Of a DNA stretch of 51,776 bases, positions 22,195 to 30,529 are shown piece after piece. The stretch comes from a virus. Within the stretch, counting starts at the first letter, position 1, and each line of letters opens with the position of its first letter. The notes below the pieces were generated by a model. That model did not search any database. It was not told the DNA's origin and was given only the letters and a program-made list of their open reading frames with translations. The stretch is from IMG/VR virus record IMGVR_UViG_3300009537_000017, positions 1-51,776 of that record; one strand, given 5' to 3'. A program made the position numbers and the translations under genes.

Positions 22195-22606
22195 TGACAC
22201 AAATTTTAAAATGACTGTAAATACTTGGTTTCATAATTTGCGGGCATTTCCAATTGGAATTTTAAAGCAGGCGGCAGATAAATATATTCATCTCGGTAAA
22301 TCATTTTTTCCGACATTGCCTGAAATTTTAAATCTCGCCGATGATGTTTGGCGACAGCAGATAGAATCACAGCGGGCAGAAAATACACAGGCTGAGCGAG
22401 AAGCCACTAAATTATTATTTCACAAACCACTTAATGGCTTTGTAGACGATTATGTGAAAAAATCCGTTGCGCTCATTCGCAAGGCTTGCAATGGCGAGAT
22501 TAAATTTATGAGCGCTGAGTGGAAGTCTGAATTTGAAGCTATTTATGGTAAAAATTACAGTCCTGAAAGGGTAATCGGAGGATATTATGGAAGAACTTGT
22601 GATTGA
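22115..22606 (+). CDS. Helicase-loader-like replication protein
   Basis: 163 residues from ATG 22115 (ATG 22139 with AAAGGA upstream is also possible). Features: VMELLTYLQSSYPLQKAWTDD, WFHNLRAFPIGILKQAADKYI and FPTLPEILNLADDVWR, the small helical N-domain seen in lambda P-like or DnaI-type loaders and other phage replication proteins. No ATPase motif. It overlaps the initiator in another frame, supporting an O/P-like pair. Confidence 0.6.
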   Translation: MQTQKKDVMELLTYLQSSYPLQKAWTDDTNFKMTVNTWFHNLRAFPIGILKQAADKYIHLGKSFFPTLPEILNLADDVWRQQIESQRAENTQAEREATKLLFHKPLNGFVDDYVKKSVALIRKACNGEIKFMSAEWKSEFEAIYGKNYSPERVIGGYYGRTCD

Positions 22607-23930
22607 AAACGTGAAGGAAATTTTAATAAAATGTAAGGGCAATCATTATTTACCCTATTCAAAACTCAAGACCTTTCAGGGTAATCTAAAAGAAATGTCA
22701 AAGGAGTCTGCTGAAAAGTTAAGGCAGAGCATAATAAAACACGGCTGGATAGCGCCAATTTTTATTTGGAATAAGAATTACATACTTGATGGCCACGGCA
22801 GGTTGTTGGTCTTAGAGAAACTTTTACAGGAAGGCTACAAAATTAAAGACCTGCCTATTGTAGACATAAACGCAAAGACAAAAAAAGAAGCTGCGGAGAT
22901 ACTACTTGCTATTAATTCTAAATATCAGATTATTACTGATGATGGCCTTTATGAATTTATGAATGAGATGGATTTAAAGTTTGAGGACTTAAAGGATTTT
23001 GAATTACCTGATATAGACATGGAGAAATTTGGAGCGGGATATTTTGGAAAAGAAGGCTTGACGGATGATGATGCCGTGCCTGATGCGCCTGAAAAGGCAC
23101 AAACGAAAATAGGAGATATTTATATTCTCGGAGGTAGGCATCGGGTTATGTGCGGCGATAGCACAAAGAAAGAAGATATAGAGAAATTAATGGATGGCAA
23201 GAAGGCAGATATGGTTTTTACTGATCCGCCGTATGCCGTTAATTATGGAGCAGACCAAGAGACACTCAATAAGCAATCTGGCAATAAGTTTAGACTTATT
23301 GCCAGACCTATTATTGGTGATAATTTAACAACACAAAAATGTGCGGAGCGAATATGGAAACCGACATTTAATAATTTATATCAATTTGCAAAAGATGATT
23401 GTTCTTTTTATATGACAATGTGTCAAGGCGGCGACCAAATGATGATGATGATGATGATGATGATGAACGTTTCTTGGCAAATAAAACATGAATTAATTTG
23501 GGTTAAAAATTCACCAGTTTTTTCAATGGGTAGATTAGATTATGATTGTCAACATGAGCCCATTTTATTTGGTTGGAAGAAAAAACATAATTGGTATGGA
23601 AAAGGACAATTTTTAAAAAGCATTTGGGAAATTCCTAAACCTCATAAATCCGATTTACATCCAACCATGAAACCAATAGCCTTAATAGTTAACGCCCTAC
23701 AAAATTCTACGCGCCAAAATGAAATATGTCTTGATTCCTTCCTCGGCTCCGGCTCCACCCTCATAGCCTGCGAAAAGATTAATCGCATCTGTTACGGCAT
23801 GGAATTGGACACGCATTACTGCGATGTTATAGTGCAGCGATGGGTTGATTATACAGGCAAGAATGAGATTATAAAAAATAGAAAGGCAGTTAAATGGAGC
23901 TCAAGCCTGAAATCTTTAAAAAAATATTAA
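22587..23930 (+). CDS. ParB-like domain fused to a DNA methylase
   Basis: 447 residues. Residues about 20-110 form a ParB/sulfiredoxin-like domain (YSKLKTFQGN, SIIKHGWIAPIFIWNKNYILDGHGRL). After a linker, TKIGDIYILGGRHRVMCGDSTK leads to the N4/N6 methylase with catalytic FTDPPYAVNYG and SAM motif LDSFLGSGSTLIACE near the C-terminus. This fusion is common in phages and prophages. It probably modifies phage DNA. A run of nine methionines lies within the methylase domain. Confidence 0.9.
   Translation: MEELVIENVKEILIKCKGNHYLPYSKLKTFQGNLKEMSKESAEKLRQSIIKHGWIAPIFIWNKNYILDGHGRLLVLEKLLQEGYKIKDLPIVDINAKTKKEAAEILLAINSKYQIITDDGLYEFMNEMDLKFEDLKDFELPDIDMEKFGAGYFGKEGLTDDDAVPDAPEKAQTKIGDIYILGGRHRVMCGDSTKKEDIEKLMDGKKADMVFTDPPYAVNYGADQETLNKQSGNKFRLIARPIIGDNLTTQKCAERIWKPTFNNLYQFAKDDCSFYMTMCQGGDQMMMMMMMMMNVSWQIKHELIWVKNSPVFSMGRLDYDCQHEPILFGWKKKHNWYGKGQFLKSIWEIPKPHKSDLHPTMKPIALIVNALQNSTRQNEICLDSFLGSGSTLIACEKINRICYGMELDTHYCDVIVQRWVDYTGKNEIIKNRKAVKWSSSLKSLKKY
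23439..23465 (+). repeat. (ATG)9 trinucleotide repeat inside the methylase gene
   Basis: Nine consecutive ATG codons give DQ-M9-NVSW. Changes by slippage would stay in frame. The surrounding residues (FYMTMCQGGDQ and VSWQIKHELIWVK) look like a normal methylase segment interrupted by the run. Confidence 0.95.
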
Positions 23931-23972
23931 GGCTCTCAGATATTATCCCTGCATTAAAAAGGAGAATGGAAT

Positions 23973-24707
23973 ATGGCAATAATTTATGAACCAAAGGGCA
24001 AGGCCCGTGAGTATTGCGAACTGGCTATTAATCTTTACAGAGGTTGCGAACATGGCTGCAGTTATTGCTATGCTCCAAACATATTATATTTATCAAGAGA
24101 TAATTTCAAAAATGCGAGTATAAGACAGGGAATATTAAAGCAAATAGAAAAAGAGGCGCCTGCCTATGCCAATTCAGGCAAGGAAGTCCAACTCTGCTTT
24201 ACCTGCGATCCTTATCATCAATTAGATGCTCAGGCAAGATTGACAAGGGATACAATAAACATATTGCACAATAATAATATCACAGTAAGGATATTAACAA
24301 AGGGCGGCAAGAGAAGTGAAAGGGACTTTGATTTATTATCTGCAAACAAAGGATTGAGTTGGTATGGCGCAACCTTGACATTTACAGAAGACAAGGATTC
24401 ACTCTTATATGAGCCAATGGCAGCATTGCCTATAGAGAGATTTGAATCCCTCAAAAAAGCACATCAGCTTGGTATTAAGACATGGGCAAGCCTTGAACCA
24501 GTCATCATCCCCGAACAAACTCTGCAAATAATAGAACATACTCATAAATACATTGATGTATTTAAGGTTGGCAAATGGAATCATTCAAAAGACGCAGCTA
24601 AAATAGATTGGCAAAAGTTTACAAACGAAGCTGTGGAAATATTGAAAAGATACAATAAACAATATTATATCAAGCAGGATTTGCAGAAATTTCTCCTTGA
24701 CATTTAA
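23973..24707 (+). CDS. Radical SAM protein (SPL/Rv2578c-like)
   Basis: 244 residues. The 4Fe-4S motif CEHGCSYCYAP is at about residues 24-34 (CxxxCxxC), preceded by LYRGCEHG; later TWASLEPVI is typical of the spore photoproduct lyase-like branch. The substrate is unknown; phage copies could act on DNA or tRNA, but there is no evidence here. Last gene of the early-middle block; the late promoter overlaps its 3' end. Confidence 0.8.
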   Translation: MAIIYEPKGKAREYCELAINLYRGCEHGCSYCYAPNILYLSRDNFKNASIRQGILKQIEKEAPAYANSGKEVQLCFTCDPYHQLDAQARLTRDTINILHNNNITVRILTKGGKRSERDFDLLSANKGLSWYGATLTFTEDKDSLLYEPMAALPIERFESLKKAHQLGIKTWASLEPVIIPEQTLQIIEHTHKYIDVFKVGKWNHSKDAAKIDWQKFTNEAVEILKRYNKQYYIKQDLQKFLLDI

Positions 24708-24724
24708 AATATATTTGATATATT
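24697..24724 (+). promoter_or_regulatory. Likely late promoter
   Basis: TTGACA (24697-24702), 16-nt spacer, TATATT (24719-24724), overlapping the end of the radical SAM gene. The predicted transcript starts near 24731 and meets a terminator within 30-70 nt, before terminase. Confidence 0.75.
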
Positions 24725-24757
24725 AAATTAAAATGCTTAAAACCCAAATATGGGGAT

Positions 24758-24798
24758 AAAAGCGAATGAGGCATTATAATGCTTGATTCGCTTTTTTT
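24758..24798 (+). terminator. Promoter-proximal terminator (tR'-like)
   Basis: AAAAGCGAAT (24758-24767) pairs with ATTCGCTTTT (24786-24795); an inner GCATTATAATGC can extend the hairpin; a T-run follows. It sits between the late promoter and the small terminase gene, so late expression would need read-through or antitermination. Confidence 0.85.
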
Positions 24799-24818
24799 AT
24801 TTCACAAAGAGGCCTCAC

Positions 24819-25418
24819 ATGGAAGAAATAAAAAATAAATTAAAAAAGAAAGTAGGCCGCCCCATGCTTCATTTCTATAAACCCGAATACGCCGAAATAG
24901 CAGAACATCTTTGCCGCATGTTTAGAGCAACTAACGAACAGCTTGCTGAATATTTTAAAGTCCCACTTTCTACTACTCTTAAAAAATGGATTTCCCAAGA
25001 ACAGGAGTTTTCGGCTTATATTAAAAAAGGCAGAGACGATTATGATGCCCGTGTAATAGAAAAAAGCCTTAGACTCCGTGCAGAGGGCTATGAATACGAA
25101 GAAAAAACACGCAAACAAGTAAAATTGAAATCAGGGGAAGTAACAGAAGAAGTAAGTGTAACAAAGAAGCGTATGGCGCCAGATACTACAGCCTGCATTT
25201 TCTGGCTCGTCAATAGACAGCCTGAGAGGTGGAAACATCTCAGTAGAACAATTATACAAGGCGATGTAAAAAATCCTATAACTCATGTTCATTCAGCTAA
25301 TAAAGTGGAGGATTTCAATATTGTTGCAGACCCAAAAAGAGCATCAGAAGTCAAAAAAATCCTCCAAGAAGCAGGAGCCTTTGACGCTATCAAGACTGAT
25401 GATGCCACGACTCACTAA
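24819..25418 (+). CDS. terS: Terminase small subunit
   Basis: 199 residues from ATG 24819; the frame opens at 24783 but those codons overlap the terminator. N-terminal HTH region (RATNEQLAEYFKVPLSTTLKKWI) and the family core KSLRLRAEGYEYEEKTRKQV ... MAPDTTACIFWLVNRQPERWKH. Binds the packaging site and recruits the large subunit, whose gene overlaps its 3' end. Confidence 0.85.
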   Translation: MEEIKNKLKKKVGRPMLHFYKPEYAEIAEHLCRMFRATNEQLAEYFKVPLSTTLKKWISQEQEFSAYIKKGRDDYDARVIEKSLRLRAEGYEYEEKTRKQVKLKSGEVTEEVSVTKKRMAPDTTACIFWLVNRQPERWKHLSRTIIQGDVKNPITHVHSANKVEDFNIVADPKRASEVKKILQEAGAFDAIKTDDATTH

Positions 25419-26784
25419 ATATATTCCTCATATTCCCACACCCAAGCAGCAGGCATTTCTTTGGCTGCAATGCAGAGATGCCCTTTATGGCGGGGCAGCA
25501 GGGGGCGGTAAGAGCGATTCGCTTCTAATGGCTGCCCTACAATATGTAGACATTCCCGGCTATAATGCTATACTTATCAGAGATACAAATTCAAATATGA
25601 TAAAGCCAGAGGGACTGCTTGATAGGACACATGAATGGCTTAGCAATACAGATGCGAAATGGAATGGAGATGCGAAACAATATATATTTCCATCAGGCGC
25701 AACACTTGGCTTTGGTTACATGGACGGCCCAAGAGACCATTTCAATTATCAGGGACCTGCATATCAATATATTGGGATTGATGAAGTAGTCGGCATTAGA
25801 GAACATCAGGCACAATATCTCTTTTCAAGATTAAGAAAACTATCCCCACAGGGCTATATTGAATTGCTAAAGGTCTTATTTCCTAAAATCACAGAAGAAA
25901 CCATACAATTTTATCTTAGTCAATATAATGCAATACCTCTCCGTCGCAGATGTGGCAGTAATCCGCCACATAGGGACCAGATTAAAAAAGGCGCGTGGGT
26001 AAAAAACCGATTTATAGACCCAAAGACTAAAGCTCCAGATGTAGTATTTATTCCTGCCAAATTAACAGAGAATCCTTTTTTGAATATTGAAGATTATAAA
26101 AAATCTATGATAGAGCTTGATCCTATCACACGCAAACAATTGGAAGACGGCGACTGGGATGTATGCGCCAAAGGCAACATGATTGACCGCTCTAAATTTA
26201 TTATTATTCCGCAGCCTCCACAAAACCCTGTTAAGGTTGTCCGATTTTGGGATATGGCCGCAACGGCAGTATCAGATAGCAATAAAGACCCTGACTGGAC
26301 TGTAGGAATTAAAATGAGCCGCACCATTACAGGATACATTACAGTAGAAAACATGGTTAGGTTCCGCCGCAATCCGGGGGATACAGAGGCAACAATTATA
26401 AATACTGCTAAAGCTGATGGTAAATCAACCTCAATCCGCATGGAACAAGAAGGCGGCAGCTCAGGCAAAACAGTTATAGATTATTATATGCGTAAGATAT
26501 TTGCAGGCTGGGATTTCAAGGGCAAGCCTGCACAGCAAAATAAATTACAGCGATTCACTCCTTTTGCAAATCAGGTTGATGCAGGAAATATTTATGTCGT
26601 AGCAGGTCAATGGAATCAGGATTTCTTTGATGAAATGGAATTATTCCCCGACGGCGAACATGATGATATTGAGGATGCGACAAGCGGCGCCTATGAAGAA
26701 ATTGCTCTTGGCGTATATCCGAGAGTGCGTGAGATTTACGAAAGTGATTTTGAGCGGCAGGTAGAAGAAAATACATTGAGGTGA
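25402..26784 (+). CDS. terL: Terminase large subunit
   Basis: About 460 residues from ATG 25402 (the frame extends to 25285, but that part overlaps the small subunit gene). Walker A GGAAGGGKSDS and Walker B YIGIDEV mark the packaging ATPase; VRFWDMAATAVSD starts the RNaseH-like nuclease, and GEHDDIEDATSGAYE holds C-terminal acidic residues. Typical length. Confidence 0.92.
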   Translation: MPRLTKYIPHIPTPKQQAFLWLQCRDALYGGAAGGGKSDSLLMAALQYVDIPGYNAILIRDTNSNMIKPEGLLDRTHEWLSNTDAKWNGDAKQYIFPSGATLGFGYMDGPRDHFNYQGPAYQYIGIDEVVGIREHQAQYLFSRLRKLSPQGYIELLKVLFPKITEETIQFYLSQYNAIPLRRRCGSNPPHRDQIKKGAWVKNRFIDPKTKAPDVVFIPAKLTENPFLNIEDYKKSMIELDPITRKQLEDGDWDVCAKGNMIDRSKFIIIPQPPQNPVKVVRFWDMAATAVSDSNKDPDWTVGIKMSRTITGYITVENMVRFRRNPGDTEATIINTAKADGKSTSIRMEQEGGSSGKTVIDYYMRKIFAGWDFKGKPAQQNKLQRFTPFANQVDAGNIYVVAGQWNQDFFDEMELFPDGEHDDIEDATSGAYEEIALGVYPRVREIYESDFERQVEENTLR

Positions 26785-26787
26785 TTT

Positions 26788-27036
26788 GTGGACTGGTTTC
26801 ATAATTGGTTTCATGGGTTATTAGGCAATATACCGTTTTTCCTGATGATAGACGGCAAGCCGAGAGTAAACACAACGAGAATTATAGAGGCGATTGTGAT
26901 AGCTGCCATCGTCGGGGCTATTGCAAGCTACACTACCCTTAATGTGATTAGTTGGAGGCTTGATATGCTTGAGAGGAAGGTGGACAAGATATATCAGGAT
27001 ATTTATAAACCCTTTATGGGAGACAAAGCTCATTGA
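26788..27036 (+). CDS. Small membrane protein, holin-like candidate
   Basis: 82 residues, GTG start. One or two hydrophobic helices (about 27-52: RIIEAIVIAAIVGAIASYTTLNVI) followed by a coiled-coil tail (WRLDMLERKVDKIYQDIYK). First gene after terminase in a run of small membrane and lysis proteins. Holin is inferred from context. Confidence 0.55.
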   Translation: MDWFHNWFHGLLGNIPFFLMIDGKPRVNTTRIIEAIVIAAIVGAIASYTTLNVISWRLDMLERKVDKIYQDIYKPFMGDKAH

Positions 27037-27326
27037 AAGCACTTCTCATAATCATAGCATTTGCCCTGATGATAGCCTTTCCGTTTGTGGTATTAGCGGA
27101 GTTTGCACCGCCAAAGGTTGTTGCGGAGGTTGCTGTTCCAAAGGCTATTGTAGAGACCGCTGTTTGGGATAAGCTCTATGACCATGAGAAAAAGAGACTG
27201 ATTGAGCTTTTGGCTAATGGCGTAAGAAGAATAGATAATTGTTACGGCATAAGATACGACACAGAGGATTCAGGATATTCAGTGAGGATTTATTTGAAGT
27301 GCGACACAATTAAAAAGGAAGCGTGA
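27033..27326 (+). CDS. Small exported protein
   Basis: 97 residues, TTG start overlapping the previous stop. A clear signal peptide (MKALLIIIAFALMIAFPFVVLA) is followed by a mature domain with two cysteines (NCYGIRY; KCDTI). No family recognised; a periplasmic role in the lysis block is likely. Confidence 0.6.
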   Translation: MKALLIIIAFALMIAFPFVVLAEFAPPKVVAEVAVPKAIVETAVWDKLYDHEKKRLIELLANGVRRIDNCYGIRYDTEDSGYSVRIYLKCDTIKKEA

Positions 27327-27457
27327 TGAAAAGATTAGAGAATGAGTCTTTTGAAGATTATCAGAAAAGGCGGAAAGAGGAAAATAGGCGGCTTAAACAG
27401 TATCTAAGGGGTTGGATTTTTCAGAATAACGGGACTTATGTGAAAAAGGAGGCATAA
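27326..27457 (+). CDS. 43-residue basic protein
   Basis: Coupled ATG overlapping the previous stop. Highly charged helix (YQKRRKEENRRLKQYLRG). Not recognised; supported by coupling and a ribosome site (AAAAAGGAAGCG). Confidence 0.45.
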   Translation: MKRLENESFEDYQKRRKEENRRLKQYLRGWIFQNNGTYVKKEA

Positions 27458-27458
27458 C

Positions 27459-27611
27459 ATGGTAGCTTTTATTGCAACAAACACGATTTGGCTTTTGGTA
27501 ACAATAGGGGCGTTTATCTTGGGTGTGTATACATCTAATCTCGTCAAAGAGGCGTTGAGCACCTTAAAGTCTTTGATTAGAAAGTTGATAGGCTCAGGAG
27601 GGGCGATGTGA
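27459..27611 (+). CDS. 50-residue single-pass membrane protein (holin-like)
   Basis: Hydrophobic segment WLLVTIGAFILGVYTS followed by a basic helix (LKSLIRKLIGSGG). AAGGAGGC precedes the ATG and the stop overlaps the endolysin start. Size and place suggest a holin or accessory membrane protein. Confidence 0.5.
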   Translation: MVAFIATNTIWLLVTIGAFILGVYTSNLVKEALSTLKSLIRKLIGSGGAM

Positions 27612-28027
27612 ATTTAAGCGCTAACTTCACATTAAAGGAACTGACTGTAACTGATACAGGTTTATCTAACGAACCGAATCAGTATCAGATGGAGAAGCTG
27701 TTTTATCTCTGTCAATTTATCTTGCAGCCCATTAGAGATTATGCAGGGACGATATTAGTTACAAGCGGATTCAGGAGCAAGGAAGTAAACGGGGCGGTAG
27801 GGGGTAGTGTTACAAGTCAACATCCTGCTGGTGAGGCCGCTGACACTGTGCCACAAAGATATGATATTGATAAGCTCTTTAATTGGATTATCTCTCATAT
27901 TATATTCGGCCAATGTATCAGGGAATCTAAAAACGGCAAGGATTGGATACATATAAGTCTGCCGAGATTGAATAAAGAGAATCAACAGGCATTGATTTAT
28001 GAGAATGGGGTTTATAGAAAAGCATGA
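27608..28027 (+). CDS. Peptidase M15 endolysin (D-Ala-D-Ala carboxypeptidase type)
   Basis: 139 residues, GTG start. N-terminal NFTLKELTVTDTGLSNEP is typical of Peptidase_M15_3; LVTSGFRSKEVNGAVGG, SQHPAGEAAD (first zinc His and Asp) and DWIHISLP (second His) give the metallopeptidase site. Cleaves peptidoglycan cross-bridges at lysis. Cytoplasmic, so it would need a holin to reach the wall. Confidence 0.88.
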   Translation: MNLSANFTLKELTVTDTGLSNEPNQYQMEKLFYLCQFILQPIRDYAGTILVTSGFRSKEVNGAVGGSVTSQHPAGEAADTVPQRYDIDKLFNWIISHIIFGQCIRESKNGKDWIHISLPRLNKENQQALIYENGVYRKA

Positions 28028-28058
28028 CTTTTCTGTATACCTGTAAATAGGGGGAGCT

Positions 28059-28256
28059 ATGAAATTATCAGACTTAGTATCCGAGCAATCAGGGAAGCTA
28101 TCAAGCAGCAGGGTTTTGATTTTTGTGATAATTGCTTTCTACTTGGTATTTGCAGGTTATGTTGTATACACAAAGCAGACATTGCCTGACATACCATTTA
28201 ATCTTGCAGGCATGGTAAGCATATTATATGGCGCTAATAAGCTGGGCGGGCGATGA
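28059..28256 (+). CDS. Small membrane protein (holin-like)
   Basis: 65 residues with a hydrophobic helix (VLIFVIIAFYLVFAGYVVY) and a second weaker segment (FNLAGMVSILYGANKLGGR). This pattern is common in phage proteins next to endolysins. Its stop overlaps the next gene's ATG. Confidence 0.6.
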   Translation: MKLSDLVSEQSGKLSSSRVLIFVIIAFYLVFAGYVVYTKQTLPDIPFNLAGMVSILYGANKLGGR

Positions 28257-28813
28257 AACTAAGAGACTACATATTCTATGCCTTTGTGATTGTCTGCTTA
28301 ATAGCAGGCTTCTCAGGGGCATATAATTGGTATAATCCAAATGAAGTTATCGTTGAAAAATGGAGAGATGCAAAAGCTCCTAAAGTTATCACGAAAATTA
28401 AGAGAGTGGAAGTCGTTGTTGAAAAGGTCGTCGTCATTGAGAAAAAATCAGCAGAAAAAGAAATAGATTTACCTGATGAGGTTATGGCCGATGAGAAAAA
28501 ACAGATACTTGCAGTTGCAGAGATTCCGCCTTATGAGGGCAAAACTACTGCAATCGCTATATTGGATACGGGGACTAAAGAGACTAAGATTAATATAAGG
28601 CATGAGAGACTTCCCTTGATCGGCTTTGAGAGCATTAAGGAGCTGTGGCTAAAAGCAGGCTATGGAATTGATACTAAAGGGATTGGCTATAACATAGAGG
28701 TAGGCGGTGAGTGGAAGGTAGTGAGGATAGGCAAGATTCACTTAGGGTTATTCGGACAGGCAGATATGAGGCAGAATGTATTTGCAGGTGTGAAGGTTAG
28801 TTATAGGTGGTGA
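28253..28813 (+). CDS. Membrane-anchored periplasmic protein, spanin-like candidate
   Basis: 186 residues. N-terminal anchor (YIFYAFVIVCLIAGFSGAYNWY), a Val/Lys/Glu stalk (RVEVVVEKVVVIEKKSAEKE), then a beta-rich domain (GYGIDTKGIGYNIEVGGEWKV ... QNVFAGVKVSYRW). The ending in alternating strands resembles outer-membrane-like or phage accessory domains. An i-spanin role is possible but not shown. Confidence 0.55.
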   Translation: MKLRDYIFYAFVIVCLIAGFSGAYNWYNPNEVIVEKWRDAKAPKVITKIKRVEVVVEKVVVIEKKSAEKEIDLPDEVMADEKKQILAVAEIPPYEGKTTAIAILDTGTKETKINIRHERLPLIGFESIKELWLKAGYGIDTKGIGYNIEVGGEWKVVRIGKIHLGLFGQADMRQNVFAGVKVSYRW

Positions 28814-28817
28814 ACTA

Positions 28818-28940
28818 ATGGGCGGAAGCAAAAAGGGAAGACAGCAATCACATAATAAGTCTACAGGCAAGTATGTTAAGCAGAGGACAAGGACTGCTGA
28901 GAATAAGGCACGCAGAAAGGCTAAGTTGGAGAAGAAATGA
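28818..28940 (+). CDS. 40-residue very basic protein
   Basis: Lys/Arg content about 40% (GGSKKGRQQSH, RKAKLEKK). Preceded by TAGGTGGTG and coupled to the next gene by ATGA. No family; nucleic-acid binding is plausible from charge. Confidence 0.45.
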   Translation: MGGSKKGRQQSHNKSTGKYVKQRTRTAENKARRKAKLEKK

Positions 28941-29080
28941 TTTGGATTTGGCCTATACAACCAGAGCGGATAACAGAACATTTAAATTCAGAAACAGGAT
29001 GTTCGGAGTGTCCATTTACCATCACTTATTATTTTGACCCAAAATTTGGGAGATATTATGAATCAAAGGTTCTGCCCTAA
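28937..29080 (+). CDS. 47-residue small protein with a CxxC pair
   Basis: MIWIWPIQPERITEH start, then GCSECPFTITYYFD and KFGRYYESKVLP. Coupled by ATGA. Function unknown. Confidence 0.45.
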   Translation: MIWIWPIQPERITEHLNSETGCSECPFTITYYFDPKFGRYYESKVLP

Positions 29081-29666
29081 ATGCGGTAAGCCTAAACAAT
29101 ATACAGGTAAAGGGAAGCACTTGGTGAAGTGCTGTGATTGTGAGGGAAAGTTAATTACCAGTGATATTCAAAAGGAGGGCAGTGAAATGAAGAAATGGTT
29201 TTTAGGATTTGCTTTATTGTTTTTGATAGGATGTTCAGGAGATATTGTTCTGCCAGATAGAGATATGCCTGACATCTATGTTAGAGGTGGTGATGTAACA
29301 TCAGAAATTATATCAGCAGACAATACTATTATAACAGTGCAGGGGTTAAATGTTACAAGTATAAAGTATGAAATTTTAAGTAATGTTGGCGGTGCAGGGA
29401 CTATAGGTATAGGTATAACAACCTATGGCGGAGATTGCTCAATTGTTACTCCTGTTTTAACCGTGAATATTTCAGCATTAACAGATACTCCTGCTCCGAT
29501 TGATGCTCCTGAATTGGTAACATTGCAGAATAGTTACTATGCAGTAGGACAGCACAGGATATGTCTTTTTTATACACAGGCAGATATTAATGACCGTATA
29601 AATTTCACGCTGAACTTTTTAGTAACCATATCAGATTCTTATGACTTTAGGTTTAGTGGTATGTAA
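29058..29666 (+). CDS. Zinc-ribbon plus lipoprotein in one frame (internal start at 29187)
   Basis: From ATG 29058 (GGGAG upstream) the first 43 residues hold CPKC ... CCDC, a zinc ribbon. With no stop between, ATG 29187 follows GGAGGGCAGTGAA and starts a lipoprotein: MKKWFLGFALLFLIGC with lipobox LIGC, then a beta-rich domain to 29666. Most likely two products are made by internal initiation; a single fusion would bury the signal peptide. The lipoprotein may act in lysis or superinfection exclusion. Confidence 0.6.
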   Translation: MNQRFCPKCGKPKQYTGKGKHLVKCCDCEGKLITSDIQKEGSEMKKWFLGFALLFLIGCSGDIVLPDRDMPDIYVRGGDVTSEIISADNTIITVQGLNVTSIKYEILSNVGGAGTIGIGITTYGGDCSIVTPVLTVNISALTDTPAPIDAPELVTLQNSYYAVGQHRICLFYTQADINDRINFTLNFLVTISDSYDFRFSGM

Positions 29667-29918
29667 ATGAAAATAAACTGTCTGACTTGTATAAAGGAAG
29701 CACCAGAGGATGAGTATCATACTTATTGCAGACATCCGAAGGTGGATAAGCAGATAAGACACAGGTTTACACAGCATAGTTGCCCTGTGCATGAATTTAA
29801 AAATGAATGTGTTGATTTGAAAAACCATGAGTGCGTGAAATATTCTCCGAGCTTTATGAGGAGACATTTGGTTGATCCTCATAAGATATGTGGAATATGT
29901 CAGGAATGGAATAAATGA
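29667..29918 (+). CDS. Cys/His-rich small protein
   Basis: 83 residues with nine cysteines and eight histidines (CLTCIKEAPEDEYHTYCRHP; CGICQEWNK). Metal binding is likely. No family recognised. Confidence 0.5.
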   Translation: MKINCLTCIKEAPEDEYHTYCRHPKVDKQIRHRFTQHSCPVHEFKNECVDLKNHECVKYSPSFMRRHLVDPHKICGICQEWNK

Positions 29919-30028
29919 AATACTTAATAGCACCTGTTTGGATAGTATTTATAGTGATAGAGTGGTTACTGGTTAATCTGACTAACTTTGTGGCAGGGAT
30001 TGAAAGATATTTACATAAGAGGCTTTGA
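29915..30028 (+). CDS. 37-residue membrane protein
   Basis: Hydrophobic helix APVWIVFIVIEWLLVNLTNF with a short basic end. Coupled to the preceding gene by ATGA. Confidence 0.45.
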   Translation: MKYLIAPVWIVFIVIEWLLVNLTNFVAGIERYLHKRL

Positions 30029-30067
30029 CTAATCAGCCCTTTGCTGGAGAGGTAAACGCAAACACAG

Positions 30068-30104
30068 AGCCAGCCTTGTCAAACATCGGGGGCTGAGGCT
30101 GGCT
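30068..30104 (+). promoter_or_regulatory. Hairpin in the gap before the next structural genes
   Basis: AGCCAGCCT (30068-30076) pairs with AGGCTGGCT (30096-30104). Only three T follow, so a terminator is doubtful; a leader structure or processing site is possible. The 30029-30121 gap holds no gene. Confidence 0.45.
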
Positions 30105-30121
30105 TTGAAAAAGGAGAGGAT

Positions 30122-30523
30122 ATGGCAACATTTGAACAGATACAGTTAATTTTCGATGTAGTGCGTAACATTGAAGGTTTGCGGAGAGATGCGAGGGATA
30201 ATGCTCAGGGATATAAAAATGCTGTTACATCAGGAAAGGCTATATCTGAGATTATTGCAATTATGAACGAAGATGCCAATGAGTACCTTAGGCGGTTGCA
30301 GTGGTTAAGGACTGTAGTGGATACTCCAGCTAAAAGGACTAAATTATTAGCAGGGCTTGCTGTTTTTGGGGTTACGGAGGCAGAGGCAATAGCATTATAT
30401 CAGGAGCTGAAAGCCTCAGCAGATGCAACGATAGCAGCAACACTAACAACAGCGCAGGATATTAACAACAGAGCTGATGCAATATTAACATCGGAAGTAT
30501 TGGCACACGATACTTTATGGTAA
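30122..30523 (+). CDS. Hypothetical helical protein before the repeat fibre
   Basis: 133 mainly helical residues (FEQIQLIFDVVRNIEGLRRDARD; EANEYLRRLQWLRTVV; EAEAIALYQELKAS). A ribosome site GGAGAGG precedes it. No family; association with the next structural protein is inferred from adjacency. Confidence 0.6.
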   Translation: MATFEQIQLIFDVVRNIEGLRRDARDNAQGYKNAVTSGKAISEIIAIMNEDANEYLRRLQWLRTVVDTPAKRTKLLAGLAVFGVTEAEAIALYQELKASADATIAATLTTAQDINNRADAILTSEVLAHDTLW

Positions 30524-30529
30524 ATTATT

